Positions 53,601-62,510 of a DNA stretch of 64,000 bases are shown piece after piece. A model generated the notes under the pieces. It was given only the letters and a program-made list of their open reading frames with translations. It did no database searches and was not told the DNA's origin. The first letter of the stretch is position 1, and every line of letters starts with the position of its first letter. The position numbers were made by a program, and so were the translations under genes. The stretch comes from Antedon bifida (lineage: Eukaryota; Echinodermata; Crinoidea; Comatulida; Antedonidae), in the NCBI GenBank assembly GCA_963402885.1, contig OY727099.1:26617001-26681000 (forward strand). Direction: 5' to 3'.

Positions 53601-56600
53601 AAAAAATCGGGGGTCATCTTGCATTCTGAAGAATTATTTTCATTTTAAAAAAGACCTATTTTTCACCATTTTCAGAACTTTTGTAAAATTAATGTGCGCA
53701 TTTTGTCATTTTTAACGTGCTCGTATAGCGTTATTTTAAGTCGGAACTGACTCAAATTTGGTGAATGTACTAAGGATGGTGAGTAGAATGAGATTTGTTA
53801 AAAAAATTCATGTTTTTTACGCTTTTTAAGTATCGCGCGCGCAAAAACGCATTTTTGCGCAGTAATTTTTTGAAACACGCAAATGGCCTAATTCATGCTC
53901 TAAATTGATCAAAACTTAATTTTGAGCGTTTTAAATTTTTAACGCGCGATATCACGCGCATGAACCTACGTGCGCGTGCGTTTTTATTTGCTAATATTTT
54001 TACCCTTGATCTGAAGTTTACGTGTAGTGAATTTCATTAATATGTGATAATGAATTATGGAGATATGATTGATAATGTGATTTCGCAAAATGGCGTATAA
54101 ATGTCGTCACGGATGAGTGATCACGCTGGAAAGCTTATTAGGATTAAGTTATATTATTTGAAAGATATTCTGAAATTTTTGTAATCATTGACATTAAACT
54201 TTTTGAGATAATTGTTACACAAAATAGTGTACAGAAACAATAAAAAGAAAAAAAAAAAGAAAAAAAATAATAAAGATTTTATACAATAACAATAGGTGAT
54301 CATTTAGAATTCTAAATGATCACCTAAAAAAACTAGAATTTAATTCGTCACTTTGACGAATTATAGGTGATCATTTTTATCATTTTACTGAAATTAATTT
54401 TTTTTTAAACATGCACGTACGTTAACATACGATCGGAAAATGTTGATGTATGCCATCCTATTATATGCTTATAGTGCTGAGTTGTGCCTATATGCCATAT
54501 ACAATATGTACAGTATATACTGTATATCTATATACAGTGTAGCATAGGTGAAATTGCGGGACACATGTTCTAATTTTTTGGCATGATGACGTTATCAAAC
54601 TAAACTTTAAGATGACAATTTCGAAAGATAATTAATTGAGCAAAAAAATATAAGATTTGGAAAACAATTTGGCACGTAGAAGCGCTGTGCGCGCTCTTTG
54701 AATTGTGTATAACTTTGACGAAAAATATGAAAAAACTACTTTTTCACTTCAACTGGCCATATGTTAACGTCACAACATCCGATAGGCTTAATTTTTATAT
54801 GAATAAATATCTACATTTCATCAGCTTTCATAATAAATTATAATCATCAAGGTAACCTTCAATTCTGAAGAGCTGTAAGATATTCAAATTTACTGCGAAG
54901 GTGAAATTACACGGCCTACGTTATTCAAGTTTTTACGCATGATGACGTCATTAAAATGAAGATAGTGTCAACTCATGATAAAGATAATTAATTAAGCAAG
55001 CACATACTGAAAGTTGTGCGAAATTCGAGCACACATAACCAAGATGCGCTCTGTTGAATGTGATAATCTACACAAAAAGATAACAAATCCTAATTTTTAA
55101 ATTCAAGTGGCCATTTGATGACGTCAAAACATTTTGTACGTAAAATGTGTACATGAATTCATATCTACAACTCAATGGCTTCCAGAATAAGTTAAAAAAA
55201 TCGGGGGTCATCTTGCATTCTGAAGAATTATTTTCATTTTAAAAAAGACCTATTTTTCACCATTTTCAGAACTTTTGTAAAATAAATGTGCGCATTTTGT
55301 CATTTTTAACGTGCTCGTATAGCGTTATTTTAAGTCGGAACTGACTCAAATTTGGTGAATGTACTAAGGATGGTGAGTAGAATGAGATTTGTAAAAAAAA
55401 TTCATATTTTTTACGCTTTTTAAGTATCGCGCGCGCAAAAACGCATTTTTGCGCAGTAATTTTTTGAAACACGCAAATGGCCTAATTCATGCTCTAAATT
55501 GATCAAAACTTAATTTTGAGCTTTTTAAATTTTTAACGCGCGATATCACGCGCATGAACCTACGTGCGCGTGCGTTTTTATTTGCTAATATTTTTACCCT
55601 TGATCTGAAGTTTACGTGTAGTGAATTTCATTAATATGTGATAATGAATTATGGAGATATGATTGATAATGTGATTTCGCAAAATGGCGTATAAATGTCG
55701 TCACGGATGAGTGATCACGCTGGAAAGCTTATTAGGATTAAGTTGTATTATTTGAAAGATATTCTGAAATTTTTGTAATCATTGACATTAAACTTTTTGA
55801 GATAATTGTTACACAAAATAGTGTACAGAAACAATAAAAAGAAAAAAAATAATAAAAAAAAAAATAATAATAAAGATTTTATACAATAACAATAGGTGAT
55901 CATTTTATTCTAAATGATCACCTAAAAATAATAATAAAGATTTTATACAATAACAATAGGTGATCATTTTATTCTAAATGATCACCTAAATAGAAATAGA
56001 ACTTTAGCATACACCAAAGATATGTTGATGTAAAGTTTGAGGTACACTAAAGGGTCAATCACACCTGTTCCGGCAGGGTTTCGGTCCGGCGAATCGAACA
56101 TTAATGTTTCGTTTTCACGACGCTCCACGCGGCTATGCGCCAATCGATATGCGCGTAGCCGCGTGAAAACGAAACATTGACGTTCGATTGGATTTTCTGG
56201 CGCCGGACCGGAACTGTGCCGGAACAGGTGGTGTGAAAGTGAAAGTTCTGAAAAGAACGTTTGAGTTTCTCGAAGTTGGTATCATCAATATACTTCGATC
56301 GTCCTCATGCAACACAATTTTTTTTTTAATTTTTATTGTATAGGCCTAGTCTCAATTGGGTTGTTTAAATAATTAATTTTTATTCTAAGATGAACCTCAA
56401 TTATAACTACATACGTCCTTCTACAATTTACATAAACTACATAAGATCACGATAACAACATATTGATTGTCGCCATGTGAACGCAAGGATGTACAAAACA
56501 ATTGACCAATCACAAGCTACTTAATCCGTCGCGCTTGTATAGGAAAATTGGTCAACGCGCGCGTAAGAAATATGTTAATTGTTATCATCGTTTATACGCG

Positions 56601-58406
56601 CCAAAAACTTGTTTTGTATTGGTAAAATTACATTGCGTGTACACCATTGCGTTGATATGGGAGATCACTACACAATGAATCAAGATGTATTAGGAAGACA
56701 CGCAATTAATACTTAAATATTGTGTAACGACCTCGCGTTTCACACGAATATTGTACATGTGTGTAAATGACTGTAACTTATTAAATTATTACATACCTAA
56801 CTAGTAGTAGCATTAGTAACATTACAATACATTAAACATATGATAAAGTTTGGTTTGTGGTATAACATCATGTGTTCCCAAAAGGAAATACATGGTTGAG
56901 AATGTCTCGTGACGTGTTGTTGTTGTGCTATATTTGAACCGCCGTCATGGCCTAAAATGTCGAGACCGTATTTCCTTTTGGAAAAACGTCGTACCGCAAA
57001 CATTACTTTACTGGTAGAATAGAATTCATAACCATAGTACTTCATCCGTTAGAATTGCATGAGTACGTTTGTGCTGATTTGGGTATTAAGCTCTGTCTAC
57101 ACTATCAAACTAGTTTGACAAAGAAAGTGTACCAAAATATGGCGGTGAATGCCTAAATATGGTAGCGCTATTTGACATCATCATGTCTATATAATTATGG
57201 GCACATCACATTTTTTGTCACATAAAGTTTGATAGTGTAGACAAGGCTTAACGACATGCAAAAACGACTATCATCACACTCCAAGCAATGCACTAATGCA
57301 CGCCATGCCTATACTTACATTACCCTCAGGCTCTGCCTACAAAATTAGTGCGGATTGAAAAAAAAAATAACGCGCTATAAGTTTTATAACAATATTATAT
57401 TCTTTTCATATACATTCCTACTAGAAAGATTATTATTATTATGAGAAAGAGTATTATAATTTGCCCAACGCAATTCTTGGGATAACTGATCAAGTTGTAC
57501 GCGCGAACATAATACCTTGCGCGTATTATGTCATCATCATTGCGTTTCTCGCTGTGGGAACCAACCTCATGAGCATGGAATCGTCACATACAAATAGAAT
57601 AATCATAAAATAGATTATAATCGATTATATGTAATAAGAATCGTGATGGTATTTATTATTATCATGTTCGTCAACGCGCGCGTAAGAAATATGTTAATAT
57701 TATCATCGTTTGAACGCGCCAAAAACTTGTTTTGTTTTGCAATGAGAGGGCCTTCACCAACTGGCACTAACTACAGATTATGATGTGTATATATGTTGAG
57801 AATAAATAGCATTTACTTACAGTTGGAGTCGCTTCTGGTTCCGGCTAAAATTCCATAAAAAAAATTTAGAATATGAATAATAATAAATAATAATTTCTAT
57901 TACAAAAAACAATAGTAATAGTAATGGAATATCAATTTTGACTATTTTCTAAAATGCCGATAGTAATATTTGTTATCATTAATTTTTGTTATAATGTTGA
58001 ATTACATAGATTGCGCGGGGGTCACGCGTTTCTCTAATTCGGCATTCCATATCCATTTAATGATTATAAATTAGGAATGAATTTAAATGTGTATGAAATA
58101 AAATATATTTGAATATATATGGATTCGCTCCCGCCTAAATCAAAAAGGAAAGCAGGTACAACATAATAAGTATACATTATTATAATTATTAATTTTTACA
58201 TGAATCATAATATTTTTTATATAACAATGTATTCACTTTAAAATAGATTATTGCAAAAGTGTTTTCATCATAAAGACAAATCCTCAAAAAAAAACAATGG
58301 TAACATTGCAATATATGCCTACCTGCACTGTTGTCTGTGCATTGACTACGAATATAGCAAAAACTGCTAACATAAATGATAGGATGAGGACATTGCGCAT
58401 GTACAT
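38588..58406 (-). CDS. Microexon gene: 84-residue secreted or GPI-anchored Glu/Pro/Thr-rich peptide precursor
   Basis: Reconstructed from splice signals. Coding exons (minus): 58406-58323, 57844-57821, 57336-57319, 40209-40186, 39397-39386, 38680-38588. All are phase 0 with strong acceptors (T-rich, cag/tag) and donors (four gtaag, one gtagg). Exon 1 encodes a signal peptide (MYMRN, about 15 hydrophobic residues, VNA|QTT). The middle exons encode PEPEATPT, AEPEGN, AEPEATVT and SEPE. The last encodes 'MTTASGSVSYSG' and then a hydrophobic tail 'SLFFITGCILNTLLVKTL', like a GPI-attachment signal. The mature peptide would be about 40 residues, acidic and Thr/Ser-rich, probably O-glycosylated. No homologue recognised. 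The plan resembles CD52 precursors (tiny GPI glycopeptide) and schistosome micro-exon genes; both are analogies. Any middle exon could be skipped without a frameshift. Confidence 0.72.
38755..38880. mobile_element. MITE-like element with 'gaccaatcacaag' core
   Basis: 'gacgcaacgcaaagatatacg' at the left is inverted against 'cgcttacgtccttgcgttcg' at the right, around 'atgaccaatcacaagtgatgg' in overlapping parts. Lies in the last intron of the microexon gene. Confidence 0.55.
38885..39091. mobile_element. MITE 'GCTTGGTTCCCACTAG' family, copy A
   Basis: The inverted ends are imperfect at the left ('gcgttgttcccact') and good at the right ('ctagtgggaaccaagc'). The core 'gcaaacatcgcaggtttgat' is shared with copies at 39813 and 61854 (reverse). 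Confidence 0.75.
39386..39397 (-). CDS. 12-nt microexon (SEPE)
   Basis: Flanked by 'ttgttttttttag' and 'gtaagc'. Phase 0, encoding Ser-Glu-Pro-Glu, the motif found in every other middle exon. Confidence 0.65.
39813..40032. mobile_element. MITE 'GCTTGGTTCCCACTAG' family, copy B
   Basis: Ends 'aagcgtggttcccactag' and 'ctagtgggaaccaagctt' are inverted. Core 'gcttcaaacatcgcaggttt'. The right flank reads gcTTAAacg, and copies A and C have TTAA at their left, which suggests TTAA target duplications (piggyBac or Kolobok type). Confidence 0.8.
40186..40209 (-). CDS. 24-nt microexon (AEPEATVT)
   Basis: Acceptor 'cgttattttttcag', donor 'gtaagtatatc', phase 0. It lies just outside the left edge of the satellite array. 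Confidence 0.7.
40359..41970 (+). repeat. Array unit U1 (older U variant)
   Basis: Clearly more diverged than U4-U8. Contains extra 'taattaattaattaatta' after the head. Shares with U3 the variant 'catgagtaacatacttggttg'. No tail module. Confidence 0.9.
41971..43557 (+). repeat. Array unit U2 with tail hairpin
   Basis: Close to U4-U8. Ends with the tail module and its 'aggtgatcatttta/taaatgatcacct' hairpin. Confidence 0.9.
43558..45088 (+). repeat. Array unit U3 (older U variant)
   Basis: Shares diagnostic variants with U1. Ends in the A-rich run without a tail and is followed directly by X1. Confidence 0.9.
45089..46760 (+). repeat. Array unit X1 with internal duplication
   Basis: Starts with the CTCGTC/GACGAG hairpin and 'ggttatccgcccgc'. 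Its 3' half is a diverged homologue of the U 3' half. About 46043-46329 is repeated at 46331-46619, which makes it 304 bp longer than X2. Ends with a hairpin (GGTTATCCGC/GCGGATAACC) and then a U-type tail hairpin. Confidence 0.9.
45261..45336 (-). mobile_element. tRNA-like segment in X1
   Basis: On the minus strand, A-box-like 'TGGCTCGATGTGTAGTG' and a perfect B-box core 'GGTTCGAATCC' with its flanking GGG/CCC stem. The anticodon arm does not pair cleanly, so a tRNA relic or SINE head rather than a functional tRNA. Confidence 0.6.
46761..48281 (+). repeat. Array unit U4
   Basis: Nearly identical to U5-U8. No tail; followed directly by X2. Confidence 0.9.
48282..49649 (+). repeat. Array unit X2
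   Basis: Second X copy, 1368 bp, single version of the part that is doubled in X1. Ends with 'cttatccgcttgaggcggat' and then the U-type tail hairpin. Confidence 0.9.
48452..48527 (-). mobile_element. tRNA-like segment in X2
   Basis: Same position and orientation as in X1; B-box core here is 'GGATCGAATCC'. A-box-like part retained. Confidence 0.55.
49650..51231 (+). repeat. Array unit U5 with tail hairpin
   Basis: Typical U unit. Two diverged internal repeats start 'aggtgaaattac' at 49863 and 50218 (about 355 bp each). Confidence 0.9.
51232..52752 (+). repeat. Array unit U6
   Basis: Typical U unit ending in 'aaaaaataataa' without tail hairpin. Confidence 0.9.
52753..54331 (+). repeat. Array unit U7 with variant tail hairpin
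   Basis: Shortened TATA-like palindrome near 52925. The tail hairpin loop is changed to 'gaattc', giving a longer perfect palindrome (aggtgatcatttagaattc and inverse). Confidence 0.9.
54332..55989 (+). repeat. Array unit U8 with doubled tail
   Basis: Last unit. The tail module with hairpin is present twice in tandem (about 55866-55925 and 55929-55989), and the array ends there. Confidence 0.9.
56055..56236. mobile_element. Foldback MITE with 'cacacctgttccggc' ends
   Basis: Left arm (cctgttccggcagggtttcg, aacattaatgtttcg) and right arm (cgaaacattgacgttcg, gccggaacaggtgg) are imperfect inverted copies over almost the full length. CG-rich compared with its surroundings. Confidence 0.8.
56478..56575. 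mobile_element. MITE-like element with 'gaccaatcacaag' core, diverged
   Basis: Contains 'gcaaggatgtacaaaacaat' and 'ttgaccaatcacaagctact'; the right half is poorly preserved. 'gtcaacgcgcgcgtaag' recurs near 57670. Confidence 0.4.
57087..57250. mobile_element. MITE, 'GTCTACACTATCAAACT' family
   Basis: Nearly intact: 'tgtctacactatcaaactag' at the left, 'agtttgatagtgtagacaag' at the right. In the large intron just left of the AEPEGN microexon. Confidence 0.8.
57319..57336 (-). CDS. 18-nt microexon (AEPEGN)
   Basis: Acceptor 'ctaattttgtag', donor 'gtaagtatag', phase 0. Confidence 0.65.
57821..57844 (-). CDS. 24-nt microexon (PEPEATPT)
   Basis: Acceptor 'tatggaattttag', donor 'gtaagtaaatg', phase 0. 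Paralogous in sequence to the AEPEATVT exon 17.6 kb away. Confidence 0.7.
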
Positions 58407-58463
58407 GGTTGCCTTCTTCACGAGAGCTGCTACGGAATGTTGTATGTAGATGACGTAAAGAGA
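58323..58463 (-). CDS. Microexon gene, exon with start codon and signal peptide
   Basis: Acceptor 'tctattttcag' at the right edge; ATG at 58406-58404; 28 codons to a 'gtaggc' donor. Bases 58463-58407 are 5' UTR (in-frame open but without an earlier ATG). Confidence 0.72.
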
Positions 58464-58762
58464 CTGAAAATAGAAACATTATATCATCGAATAAATCTCA
58501 TTATACGTACGAATTCACCATATTTGGTGGAGTCAAAAGAAAATGCATTTGAAGGAGATGAGATAATCGCTCGTTTTAAACGCCAGTTATATAATAATAT
58601 ATATAATATAATTGTCTATTTCCCCCACTCGTCATTATTCATCTTTCGCTTCGATTAATATTTTAATCATAATCATAATAATTTTCAATTTTAAAACGGG
58701 TTATTTTTTCCTAATAATAATGATGACATTTCATAAAAATCTGATTCCCATTCCGTAAGCTG

Positions 58763-58926
58763 CATTCACACTGAGCCCGGATTCGGTCCGGTGACTAGAG
58801 ACCACCGGGCTGAATTACATTTTGTTAATCACACACAGACGTTTTAATATAAAAAAAATCGGAATAATGCGGTGTGAACGGGACCGGAGTACGGGTTGCA
58901 TTCATCCAGGTTCAGTGTGAACGTAC
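58763..58926. mobile_element. MITE with 'cgttcacactgaacc' ends
   Basis: Left 'cattcacactgagcccggat' and right 'ccaggttcagtgtgaacg' are inverted. Internal 'ttcggtccgg' and 'gggaccggag' resemble the 56.1-kb foldback. Confidence 0.6.
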
Positions 58927-59334
58927 CTTTAAAAAGTACTGTACCTTTTTTCTGGTCCCTGGACAAAATCCAGATACGTAAGAAGGTGTGATGCGGGTAT
59001 TTTACTAGATTGTCGACGCGATACTATACGTAGGCGTAATTTATTACATACAAGGCGTGGCATGATGTAGGTTGTTAAACGATTACATCAAGGCCTTAAA
59101 TATAATATAACAAATAATAAAATATTGTGTTTCTTTGAGATTTCAAGCGACAAGTTCTATCAATTCTTTTATACTGTCATATATTCCTATAAAATAAGCC
59201 CATCTCGTTTTGGGCATGAGACTAATGTTCAACATACTGATACATAATTGAATAAAGGAATACGTAAGTTTGTATCAATAGGCCTATTAATCAAGCGCTA
59301 ATTATGTATATATTAATTAAGCTTTGAAACTTAC

Positions 59335-59395
59335 CGACTTGTATTCGCTCCGAGTGATGCCTGCACAATGATTGACTTGACTTATGGAGGATACT
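59335..59395 (-). other. Probable 5' non-coding exon of the microexon gene
   Basis: Ends at donor 'aagtcg|gtaagtttc' (59335/59334). Contains no ATG on the minus strand, so the ATG at 58406 would be the first in the mRNA. The right end is estimated from the TATA box. Confidence 0.5.
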
Positions 59396-59415
59396 CTTAA
59401 ACTGCTTCGAAGCAA

Positions 59416-59424
59416 GATATATGA
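59416..59424 (-). promoter_or_regulatory. TATA box candidate of the microexon gene
   Basis: 'catatatct' on the minus strand, about 25-30 bp before the proposed transcription start. Confidence 0.4.
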
Positions 59425-59784
59425 ATATTAATGAGGTAGGTGCGCATGGATGTATCATGTGACACGCACAATTGTGAGGAAGTCAAACTGTGATCTTTCC
59501 GATATATTATAACATAATAGCTAATGATAAAATGAGTTGAATTAGCCATAGCATGTCCAATAATAATAATAATTCATTCATTCTTATATAGCGCATAAAT
59601 TATAAGCAAGTTCTCATGCTAATATGAATGTGATGGTGTTTTACGCCACAAAAGATGAAAAAAAGCTTCAATGTGCTGCACATTATTACCTGGTCATTTT
59701 GGATCAAAAACATAAACATAAGTTCAGGAATGTGATAGGCACGCCATGCAGTAAATTAAATGAGTGTGACATGTGCACATACAG

Positions 59785-59815
59785 ACATACAGACAGACAG
59801 ACAGACAGACAGACA
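59785..59815. repeat. (ACAG)n microsatellite
   Basis: About seven 'acag' units. Confidence 0.9.
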
Positions 59816-60279
59816 AACCATCCAGTAGTAGGCCTATTAGCAAGTGTCATGGTGCAGAATAGGGTCTAAAATATAAACTCTAAATCGCCTTTATATGACA
59901 TTTTAAATATGATGTTTTCGAAAGTTCATTTTCATTAAAAATATAATCAATATTTTAGAGATGGTAAATCGCAATGTACTTAAAGAGAGGCACCTGTTGT
60001 TTATCGTCTCATACGGTAGGCTAATCTAGACTAGATTAATGTTATCAGGCACCTGGAAGTTTATATTTGATTCCACAAAATCAAAACGTGTGCTGTGATC
60101 GTTATATATGTAGACAAAGAACAACTGCGGAAAATGTATTTAATCATCATCATCACAAAACAAATCATCATTACTGACTGTATAATACTATTATGATAAA
60201 ACAAGTTTTCATTCTAAATCAAGATTTTCGCCACATCTGAACATAGGCTTACGTTTAATAAAAATTACTGGGTTTGTGT

Positions 60280-60385
60280 GACCGTATGAATAGGGGCCAT
60301 CGTAAGTAATTTAACCAATCACGATGCGATGTATCGTCTGAACTGTAGCCTGTCGTCGCGTTGCGTCCACAAGTGGGGACAAAGC
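60280..60385. mobile_element. MITE-like element with 'aaccaatcac' core
   Basis: 'ttaaccaatcacgatgcgat' followed by 'tcgcgttgcgtccacaagtg'; a diverged relative of the elements at 34.2, 38.8 and 56.5 kb. Confidence 0.4.
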
Positions 60386-60582
60386 TGCTGTATGAGCAGT
60401 TTCTCTACTACTTGTTCTACTATACTATTAATTTGTAGATAACTATTTCATTAAACAATCAATATGACAGGATAGATTAACATCGCGATGAGAGAGTTAC
60501 ATCGCTAACGAGTCAATTACACAAAAGTTAATGTACTTTGAGCGGAAAATGAAGGTTAAAATTCGTTATAATTAATTTTGAT

Positions 60583-60925
60583 GATTTTGAGGAAAGCACA
60601 TATGGGATTCATGCAGTGAACAATTATATTGCTTTTAAGGAACATTAATAAATCTTTGGATATTATAAGCCTAACACTCTAGACATGGCAATATAGGTTA
60701 AAACAAACTGTTAAGATGGTTTTGAGAAAGGCACTAACGGGAGTCGTGCAGTGAACAAAGTATATTGCTTTTAACAAACATTAATAAAGATGAATCTTTG
60801 GATATTATAAGCCTAACACTCTAGAAATGGCAATATTGGTTAAAACAAACTGTTGAGATGGTTTTGAGAAAGGCACTAACAAACATTAATAAAGATGAAT
60901 TTAGGATATTCTAAGCCTAAAATTC
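60583..60925. repeat. Tandem repeat, about 2.4 copies of a 134-142-bp unit
   Basis: Units start near 60585, 60719 and 60861 ('gttttgagaaaggcactaac'); the third is truncated by an internal deletion. Confidence 0.85.
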
Positions 60926-61217
60926 TACTACGATTTTTATGTTTATATTTTTCAACATTTGTAAATGAAACTCTCAATTCAACTTTTTGGTTGCCACAAT
61001 GCCAATATTTTTATATTGTATTCTATTTTTTATGTTTTATGGAAATAAAAGATACTGATATATATTAACATCTTATATAATATTTATCTATTTATCGTCG
61101 ATCGTTATCGTCCTAGTATAAATGGGCCTTTAAACTGTGCAAACTGTAAAGGAACTGGTTCCGTCAATGAATCATTTTATGAAACTATAAAAAGGTAAAG
61201 TCGAAACCTAAGCTAAT

Positions 61218-61455
61218 GCTAACGGCCGTGGTGCCCATCTCCATTTCCTTAGCGCTTGGGCCAGACTTCACCGAGTGTGTATGTCTGTGCGGGGTACGCC
61301 ACTCCTCCCGCACAAACGGTCACCTGGGTGGGGAGGAACAATGTGGATAAAGAATCTTGCTCAAGGACTCAACACTGCAGTGACCGAGCCGGGGCTTGAA
61401 CCAACAACCTCTTGATTGCAAGTCCAATGCTCTAACCACTGCGCCACAGTGCTCC
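61218..61455 (-). mobile_element. tRNA-derived SINE, family 2
   Basis: On the minus strand: 'GTGGCGCAGTGGTTAGAGC' (A box), 'GGTTCAAGCCCC' (B box), then a body with 'ccttgagcaagattctttat'. A different family from the SINE at 3984. Confidence 0.8.
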
Positions 61456-61853
61456 ACTATTATGAAACTATAATAGTTATCTATACTTACAATATCTAAT
61501 AATTACCCTCTAAAGTTCCTTTAATAGGAAACTTCTTGTTGAGGAAATCCTGACATATTTTATTGACATTCACAGTGCTATACATGGTTACTTAAAAAAT
61601 GTACACAAACATAAGAGTATGATTAAAATAACATATATTTCCTGAAATGTGACCGCATTATCTAAATCTAGAGTTCATATATTATACAGGTCTATATAAA
61701 TCATCTTACAAGTTCAGTAATGTCAGTTTATCTTTATATAAAATAGTCAGCTTGGACGGTATTGATAAAGACAGCTAATGCACTTGAGCAGAATTTAATT
61801 TAGTTTAATTAGGACATTATTAACTGCCTTTTATATCATCATAATTTTCTGTT

Positions 61854-62065
61854 AAGCTTGGTTCCCACTAGCGACGCCACGTAACACAACCTACGCAACG
61901 TAAGAAAATGCCCTTCCGATAATTGTGTTTTCCCCTGCCTGCGTGAAAACAAACCTGCGACTTTGCAGCACTATTTCGTCGTCGGTTCCCACTTGTGATT
62001 ACGCAATACAGCACCTTGCGTCGATACGTCGCTGCGTTACGTTGCGTTCTAGTGTTAACCACGTT
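61854..62065. mobile_element. MITE 'GCTTGGTTCCCACTAG' family, copy C (reverse)
   Basis: Begins gTTAA|gcttggttcccactagc. The right end is decayed ('ctagtgttaaccacg'). Core is the reverse complement of copies A and B. Confidence 0.8.
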
Positions 62066-62510
62066 TTTGTGTTACAGAGTACTGTACAATTATGGACTGT
62101 ATTTTCCACTACTAACTGATTGCTATTTTGCATAATACAAGTGTTTGTGTTGTTTCCCTTAGTTAAGTTTATAATAGGGATCTTTCGATTTGCAGGGACC
62201 AATCACCTGATCGGTACTGTATCTAGATTTCTCAGTATCATAGGAAAATTCCATAACACAGCATAACATGTTTCCCACATTGTATCTCTTACTATCATAG
62301 ACAATAACCTAATACATAACCTAATTACATGATACAGGCACACATGTAATACACATGTTACGCTGTATTATGGAATTTTCCTACGATACTGGGGAAATAT
62401 TGTTTTATGTGAAGGTGCAGCACTGAGAATCGAGTAGATTAATGATATAGGATAACATCATCCAAATGTAAAGTCGTTTCAACAGAGTTTAGTTTTGAGA
62501 ATGCTTAGTT
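62066..62510. other. 3' flank of the UBX-domain gene
   Basis: No exon seen. Includes a diverged inverted pair 'aggaaaattccataacacag' (about 62243) and 'gtattatggaattttcct' (about 62365), possibly another MITE. Confidence 0.4.

Larger units (their letters stand above)
40359..55989 (+). repeat. 15.6-kb head-to-tail array of ten 1.4-1.7-kb units in two subfamilies
   Basis: Eight U units start 'ACTAGAATTTAATTCGTC' and two X units start 'ACTAGATCTTaA(A)CTCGTC'. Order: U1 U2 U3 X1 U4 X2 U5 U6 U7 U8. Heads form short hairpins (AATTCGTC/GACGAATT in U; CTCGTC/GACGAG in X). Bodies end in 'caataaaaag' and an A-rich run. An optional tail carries 'agattttatacaataacaat' and then a hairpin with 12-bp arms AGGTGATCATTT. 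No protein-coding frame. U2 and U4-U8 are nearly identical, so amplification is recent. Satellite or tandem Helentron/HINE-like elements are the two readings I consider possible. Confidence 0.95.
40210..57318 (-). other. 17.1-kb intron of the microexon gene, filled by the satellite array
   Basis: Runs from the donor after AEPEGN to the acceptor before AEPEATVT. Contains ten array units (40359-55989) and MITEs. I scanned it for further xEPE exons on the minus strand and found none, but a microexon could be missed. Confidence 0.6.
59425..61217. other. Intergenic region; repeats only
   Basis: Holds the (ACAG)n microsatellite (about 59785-59815), a diverged 'accaatcac' MITE (60280-60385) and the 140-bp tandem repeat (60583-60925). 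The open frame at 59624-59869 runs through the microsatellite and is not a credible gene. Confidence 0.45.

Noticed and set aside
44504..55472. Recurrent 68-79-residue minus-strand open frames in the array units
   Set aside because: Conserved only because the units are near-identical DNA. X units give a different, unrelated frame; no domain and no promoter logic.
40359..55989. CRISPR-like regular array with hairpins
   Set aside because: Units are 1.4-1.7 kb, with no short repeat/unique spacer structure and no cas genes, in a eukaryotic context.
58080..58132. Further microexon starting at acceptor 'gatttag|GCGGGAGCG'
   Set aside because: No donor within a plausible distance and no EPE motif.
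59624..59869. 81-residue open frame through the (ACAG)n microsatellite
   Set aside because: Low-complexity sequence, no splice sites or homology recognised.
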